NCBI RefSeq assembly: GCF_947623445.1
Contig: NC_135247.1
Coordinates: 17,920,501-17,984,500, forward strand
DNA: 64,000 bases
Direction of reading: 5' to 3'
DNA from: Clavelina lepadiformis
Taxonomy: Eukaryota > Chordata > Ascidiacea > Aplousobranchia > Clavelinidae
The notes below the pieces were generated by a model. It saw nothing but the letters and a program-made list of their open reading frames with translations, was not told the origin of the DNA and made no database searches. Of the stretch, positions 59,501-64,000 are shown one piece after another. A program made the position numbers and the translations under genes. Position 1 is the stretch's first letter; each line of letters begins with the position of its first letter.

Positions 59501-62500
59501 AGTGGATATTTAACCTTGACTAAGGAGAAGCTGAAGTTTTGAAGTTTTGAAGCTTAAAAGACGTTTTAGCTAAACTTGAAAAAAATTCTTAAATTTATAG
59601 CCTAGTCGTTTAGGTGCTTTGCAGGTGTGTTCTGTTTGTTTAATTTTAATGTTGTGGATTTTTTAAAAATTAAAACTTGCCTTTTTATGGCGTAAGGTTA
59701 CTGGATTACGTCATATTTAACGTTAGCTCATTAATATATGACGTAATGTATTTGTCCAGGTATAATAATTGGTTGCCTAGCAAGTCAAGCTTTAAGATTA
59801 AAGTATTTTAAACTTGTAGAAATTGAATTCCACGGAGCGTGCGAGAAATAATAATGGACGGCGGGTGAATGTGCTTGCTTCTACCAAGTTCATATGAATA
59901 ATTTATGCGAATTCTTTCCAATTGTCTACATTCCTCAGTCTGCCATTGGAACGAGCTATTTGTGTTGGACTTGCACGTATTTTCGCTTCTCTTTGTACAA
60001 ATACGGTCACAAGCGCGTGTTGATTCCTAGTCTTTTGTTCACTTTGGCGTAAAGAAATTCGGTGAATTGTGGTCTGAAATGTTGCACCTTGACTCTAAGA
60101 ACAGACAACAATCGTGACTGACTGAATTCTAAGGAATGCGAAAAGAGAAGCTTGCTTGCATGTGATCTTGTGACTTGTGCATAAGATTTATTGAAACATC
60201 GCCAATGCTGCACAAGGCCTTAGAACGAAATCAAACTTGCAGCATTTAGCCGAGTCAGCTTAAAGCATATGTACTAGACTAGATTGTATGTGGAAATCTT
60301 TTTGCTGAGACAAAAAAAAATTGTGAAAGAATTCAAGGTTTAAATAGGGTTGTTTAATAGGTTTAACCAATTGCTGAGAACTAAACGCATTCTGTGCAAT
60401 AGTATTCCAATTGCTGAAGGAGAATTGAAGCTAGTTTGTTGTGTACCACTCCACTTGTCGTTCGAGAATCGATTGCTTTTTGCTAATCCACTCAGCCAAT
60501 GCCGAAACACGTGCGCTCCATCAGTTATCGCAGCGTCAATTGAGTTCAAAAATCGAGTTTATGATTGATTTAGAAATTGCAAACGTGCAGCTAGTCTTGT
60601 TTCGGACCAAACACACCTGTAGTAATGGCGTGTGTATTTGTTACTGGTTGCTTTAGTAATCAGCCCTTAGCGGTTTCAAACGACATTTTTAATGCCCAAT
60701 ATTGATTTCCTTTGTTCTTCTCTCTCTATTGTACCGTACTGTAGTTACAGGTTTAATTACGCAGAACAAGTGTTGTGGTTTGGTGAATAACTGTATCGTG
60801 GAGTACGTATGTTGCGAATATCGGCTCATTCATTGATTCCTTTTGCGTACAGTAGATGGGATGAATTGTACTTCTGAAAGTAAACATTATTCCGGTAAGC
60901 AATGAACATAATCGTGTCGTGATTGAACCGCTTAAAAATAGCTCAAGCGAACAACCTGCTGTATTTATAAGAAAAACGTCACCTACGTTGAAATATTATT
61001 GTCGCTATGATGGTCTTTTATGAGGCTACCACCCAATAGCCTATTCCTGTTAAAAAGTGATCAGCGTAGGAACTAAAATGTTCGGCGGAGTTGTTTGTGG
61101 GATTTTGGCGGTAAATTACATGTTCTTGAAAGCAATTGACGACTGACAAGGTACAGAGGTTTTTAAGTATTTCGTAAAATGACTTTCAGGCGTTTGAACA
61201 AGCATCATCGAGCAAAACTTAAGTGCAACTTTATGTTTACGGCGGTTAACGCGCGGAAGTGGGCTTAGTACTACTTTGTTTGTTAATAGCGTTTTATTGG
61301 CTAGTTTTCATGTTTGCGCGATTGGAAGTCATAACCGCTACCTATATGCGTAGTGATTAGATGAAGCAGTGCTTTGTTTCGTGATAAACGACCGTTTTAT
61401 TGACCGAAATCATAAGGAGCAGGTGTTACAGTGTTTCAATTTTCAAGCCAGACAATAGCGCCTTTGTCTTTCGCTCGTCTGCGGTGTTATTTGATGTAGA
61501 GTCGCTACCGGACAGTGGTTATCAAGGTCCTCGGTGATCTCAAATGCTCTCATTTTGCAGCAATGAGCAGTTAAATGCATTGACAGTAAGTGGTATTATT
61601 CAAAATTAAAGATATTTTTCGCATCATTGAATTAGACGCAACAAAATTAAAAGCTTATTGATCTCAACCAGGAAGCTATAAGGTGTTTTGGAATCTTGAA
61701 CTTACCCTGTCTGGTGTAGGTGAAGGTAGTGAACCGTGACGGTAGTCACATGACTTAAAATACGCTTGTTTAATTTCCAAGAATGACGTATTAAATTTGG
61801 CAAAAGTTTCTTGCACTTTGCATTGATGAAATTGTTATGCTTTCAAATGCACTTAAATACAATGAATATTTTCGATTATTTCATTTTGAAATTAATCTGA
61901 TGTCTATTACGCAGGCAAACTTTATAAGATTTTTACTGTCTTTCTACTTGTAGACTGAATGCTTGTGACGACATAAATACACGGGAAGTGACCGAAGACA
62001 AAATGATTGTAATTCGTTCCCATGACAACAACATGAACAAACTCCACCCGACTTCCGGCAACCACCTGACTCAGAAGGATGTGGACAACGCACTGGCGTT
62101 GGTCGAAGAATGCCTCAATGACCACGAAATTAGAAGTGGATCCAATACCCCAGATCGAGCGACCCCGCCGATGCCCCAATTCGGCAACCTACCCCCTTGC
62201 CCCATTGCCAAGATGGACGAAGATCAGTTAAACTTGGGTGACGACGAACCCCAATTTGCCCCACCCGCTCTGCCTGATTACCCTGCACCCGATCTACAAC
62301 GGGGGTACGAAGAAAAAGGTCCCGAATACGCACTGCCCGTTCGTGACGTAGTACTAGGGACAGTCCCGGCCCGGACGGCGATCCTAGTAAGTAATGAACC
62401 AGTGACATCAGCCGGATCGTACCTGTCGCGCGAGTCAGAATCCGTCCTTGATGAAGCCATTGCTAACTTGGTTGGGGGTGCCCCGAATGCAATACTCGGT

Positions 62501-63836
62501 GATGACAAAGTTTATGGGACAAACAATACCACAACAGGTGAAGCCCCCCAACACAAGAACAGCGTTGATTCCGGTCACTCGTTGGACGGTTCCGCACCAA
62601 TGCCTTCAACTCATCATCCACGACAAACTACGTCATGTAGTGACGTAGACAGTGGCATAGAAGTTAGCGCTTTGTCAACAGCAACAAAGTCGAATAGAGT
62701 AATCGGCGTTACCACAAAGATAACGTCATCAATCGACCAAATGATGCCGACAAACATCCCATTTGCGGATGAGGAGGTTGCCGCTCCCGCCAGATTATCT
62801 TCTGAGATTTCGGAATTCAACTTGTCTTCCGGAACTGATTATGAGTTGGAAAATACGATTTCCCGAGCACCAGCAAATCAAAGCTCGGTAAATTGCCAAT
62901 TGTGCCTTTGATGTTTGATTTATGCTTTGCTTTGCATTTGAGGATGATTTCCTTGTAATTTACGCATTTTCCTGCGCAGGCAATTTCTGCTAATACCGTT
63001 TCTCACCCTGGGGGAAGTCCCGGAGTAAATGCCGAGCCCACCAACCAATCAGAAAACGCAGATGAAGTTGGTGAGGAAGAGAGGAAGGTCATGGAAGAGA
63101 TTGAGAACACTCGGAAGAGGCTCGCCTTGCTGGAGGAGCAGAAGGTGAAATGAAAACTAATTAACCTGGGGGTCTGGAAGGTGGCACAGAAATGGGCTAA
63201 AACTCTATTTATAAAGCTAAAACTTTATTTCCTCATAAATAGCTTAGTGAGTAACAATCTTAAAGTTGAGGTTAAAGGAATTATTGCAACTAGTCCAGCC
63301 TATTCCTACTCTGTCGAAGTATGCAAGTTTGCAATTGTATTTGCGGTTTTGGAATAGCCCGAGGTTGCTTTAAACCCTTAATCGCAAACATGTTTTGAAA
63401 GGAACATTAACTGACTCTGTCTTGAATTTTAGGACAAATTAATGAAGCAAAAGGAGAACAAACAGAAGAAGCGACACAGCTTCGATTACTCGGCTTCAAC
63501 AGCGCCAGCACATGCAGAAGGTGGTGACACGCACCGCACAGCAACCAAATGCTGTTTTTCTACTTATTTTCAATATTTTCTTCACATGTATATCTGCATA
63601 ACCCGATCAATTTGGTCATTTTTCACGTTGTTTCATATTTTTCAGAGAAACCAACCCACAGCGTGACCAGCAGCACCCTGCCTCGTCCACCGGGCCGTCA
63701 TATGAAGGCGAGTCAAGCATCCTACACGATGGACTCCTCCAAGAAGAGATTAAGTCCCAAAGAGCAGGAGGACATCGAAGAATTACTCCGTTCCGTGCAG
63801 GACTTGGGGTTACCCTCGCAGCATGACGTAACAAAG
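50577..63836 (+). CDS. Tensin-like focal adhesion protein, N-terminal and central part (3' partial)
   Basis: Exons: 50577-51210, 55669-55768, 55956-56014, 56086-56539, 61954-62887, 62980-63144, 63433-63520, 63646-63836, giving 875 codons with consistent phases; the gene continues beyond the window. Two islands identify it: VPRSPGPLDGSLYAQVKK (exon 2) matches the VPLTPGPLDGSLYAKVRK segment just after the tensin C2 domain, and LSPKEQEDIEELL plus DLGL (last exon) matches the tensin LSPQEKRELDRLL-GFGL helix. The first exon is a Ser/Arg-rich N-terminus starting MELKLSLNTRP, with a stop codon just upstream, so this transcript lacks the phosphatase-like and C2 domains. Exon 4 is acidic with many Ser. 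Exons 6-7 encode a highly charged predicted coiled coil (EEIENTRKRLALLEEQKDKL). Known role: linking integrin tails to actin via C-terminal SH2 and PTB domains, which would lie to the right. Confidence 0.83.
51211..55668 (+). other. First intron of the tensin-like gene
   Basis: This 4.5-kb intron has no supported exon. A tRNA-SINE-like piece lies on the minus strand at 55140-55290. If an internal promoter or the rest of an alternative transcript is present, I cannot see it. Confidence 0.5.
55140..55290 (-). repeat. tRNA-derived SINE-like fragment
   Basis: On the minus strand an A-box-like TATAGTGGAGCACG is followed about 35 bases later by a B-box-like AGGTTCGATACTC. Then comes a tail containing CATCGGGCAAAATT, comparable to the CTTGGGCAAAGTT tail of the piece at 12485-12650. 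The tRNA fold is degenerate. It sits in the first intron of the tensin-like gene, in reverse orientation. Confidence 0.45.
56540..61953 (+). other. Large intron of the tensin-like gene
   Basis: This 5.4-kb intron has no exon that I can support. A 127-codon minus-strand ATG frame at 58701-59084 has no recognisable domain and was not accepted as a gene. Confidence 0.5.
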
Positions 63837-64000
63837 GTAAATGTTAAGTAGCGATAGAAATTTATTACGTCTGACATCGCAACATCCTTCTCAAAATTGG
63901 TGGGTTGTGATACCAGGATGACAGTGTGGTCTTTGCTGCAAACCTATTGCTTTCTAAGGCGGGATTGACATCTAAGTTATGGTTAATTTCTTGAAAATTG

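Overview
The window looks like invertebrate animal (metazoan) nuclear DNA, most likely from a tunicate or another invertebrate deuterostome. It is AT-rich. Its genes are split into many short exons (29 to 934 bp) with clean GT-AG introns, and the products belong to animal families (Niban, PFTAIRE-type CDK, vWF type D, RGS, microsomal-type retinol dehydrogenase, tensin). Short non-autonomous DNA transposons and tRNA-derived SINE-like pieces lie between and inside the genes. The tunicate placement is inference from gene structure and style; no species-specific marker was seen. All exon joins were made by eye from splice signals, reading phase and family resemblance.

Layout, left to right. (1) 1551-10407, plus: a Niban/FAM129 family gene, 15 exons, with its 5' end missing from the window or not identified. 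(2) 10408-17524: an intergenic stretch with a hAT MITE flanked by a perfect 8-bp target duplication, a tRNA-SINE-like piece, a second inverted-repeat element and a 1.86-kb pair of 32-bp inverted repeats. (3) 17525-24128, plus: a complete 12-exon PFTAIRE cyclin-dependent kinase (CDK14/CDK15 type, 460 aa). One intron carries a hAT MITE. (4) 26512-31675, plus: a small secreted protein (212 aa, 5 exons) made of one cysteine-poor vWD-like domain. Its second intron holds the most striking structure in the window: a 9-bp-TSD foldback transposon with a shorter member of the same family inserted inside it in the opposite orientation. (5) 32875-34431, minus: an RGS-domain protein, convergent with gene 4. 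(6) 39764-43556, plus: a seven-exon short-chain dehydrogenase (retinol dehydrogenase 11-14 type, 320 aa) whose catalytic lysine position reads as aspartate. (7) 43557-50576: a long intergenic stretch with a 14-17-bp minisatellite and an unexplained GC-richer patch open on both strands. (8) 50577-63836 and onward, plus: the N-terminal and central part of a tensin-like adaptor, continuing past the window. It starts from an exon without the phosphatase and C2 domains.

The genes are unrelated in function and there is no operon-like logic. They cover stress or apoptosis modulation (Niban), Wnt and cell-cycle signalling (CDK14/15), a secreted protein, G-protein signalling (RGS), retinoid or lipid redox (SDR) and cytoskeleton-integrin linkage (tensin). 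Five hAT-type insertions with target duplications and the nested foldback pair show how much non-coding change here is transposon-driven.
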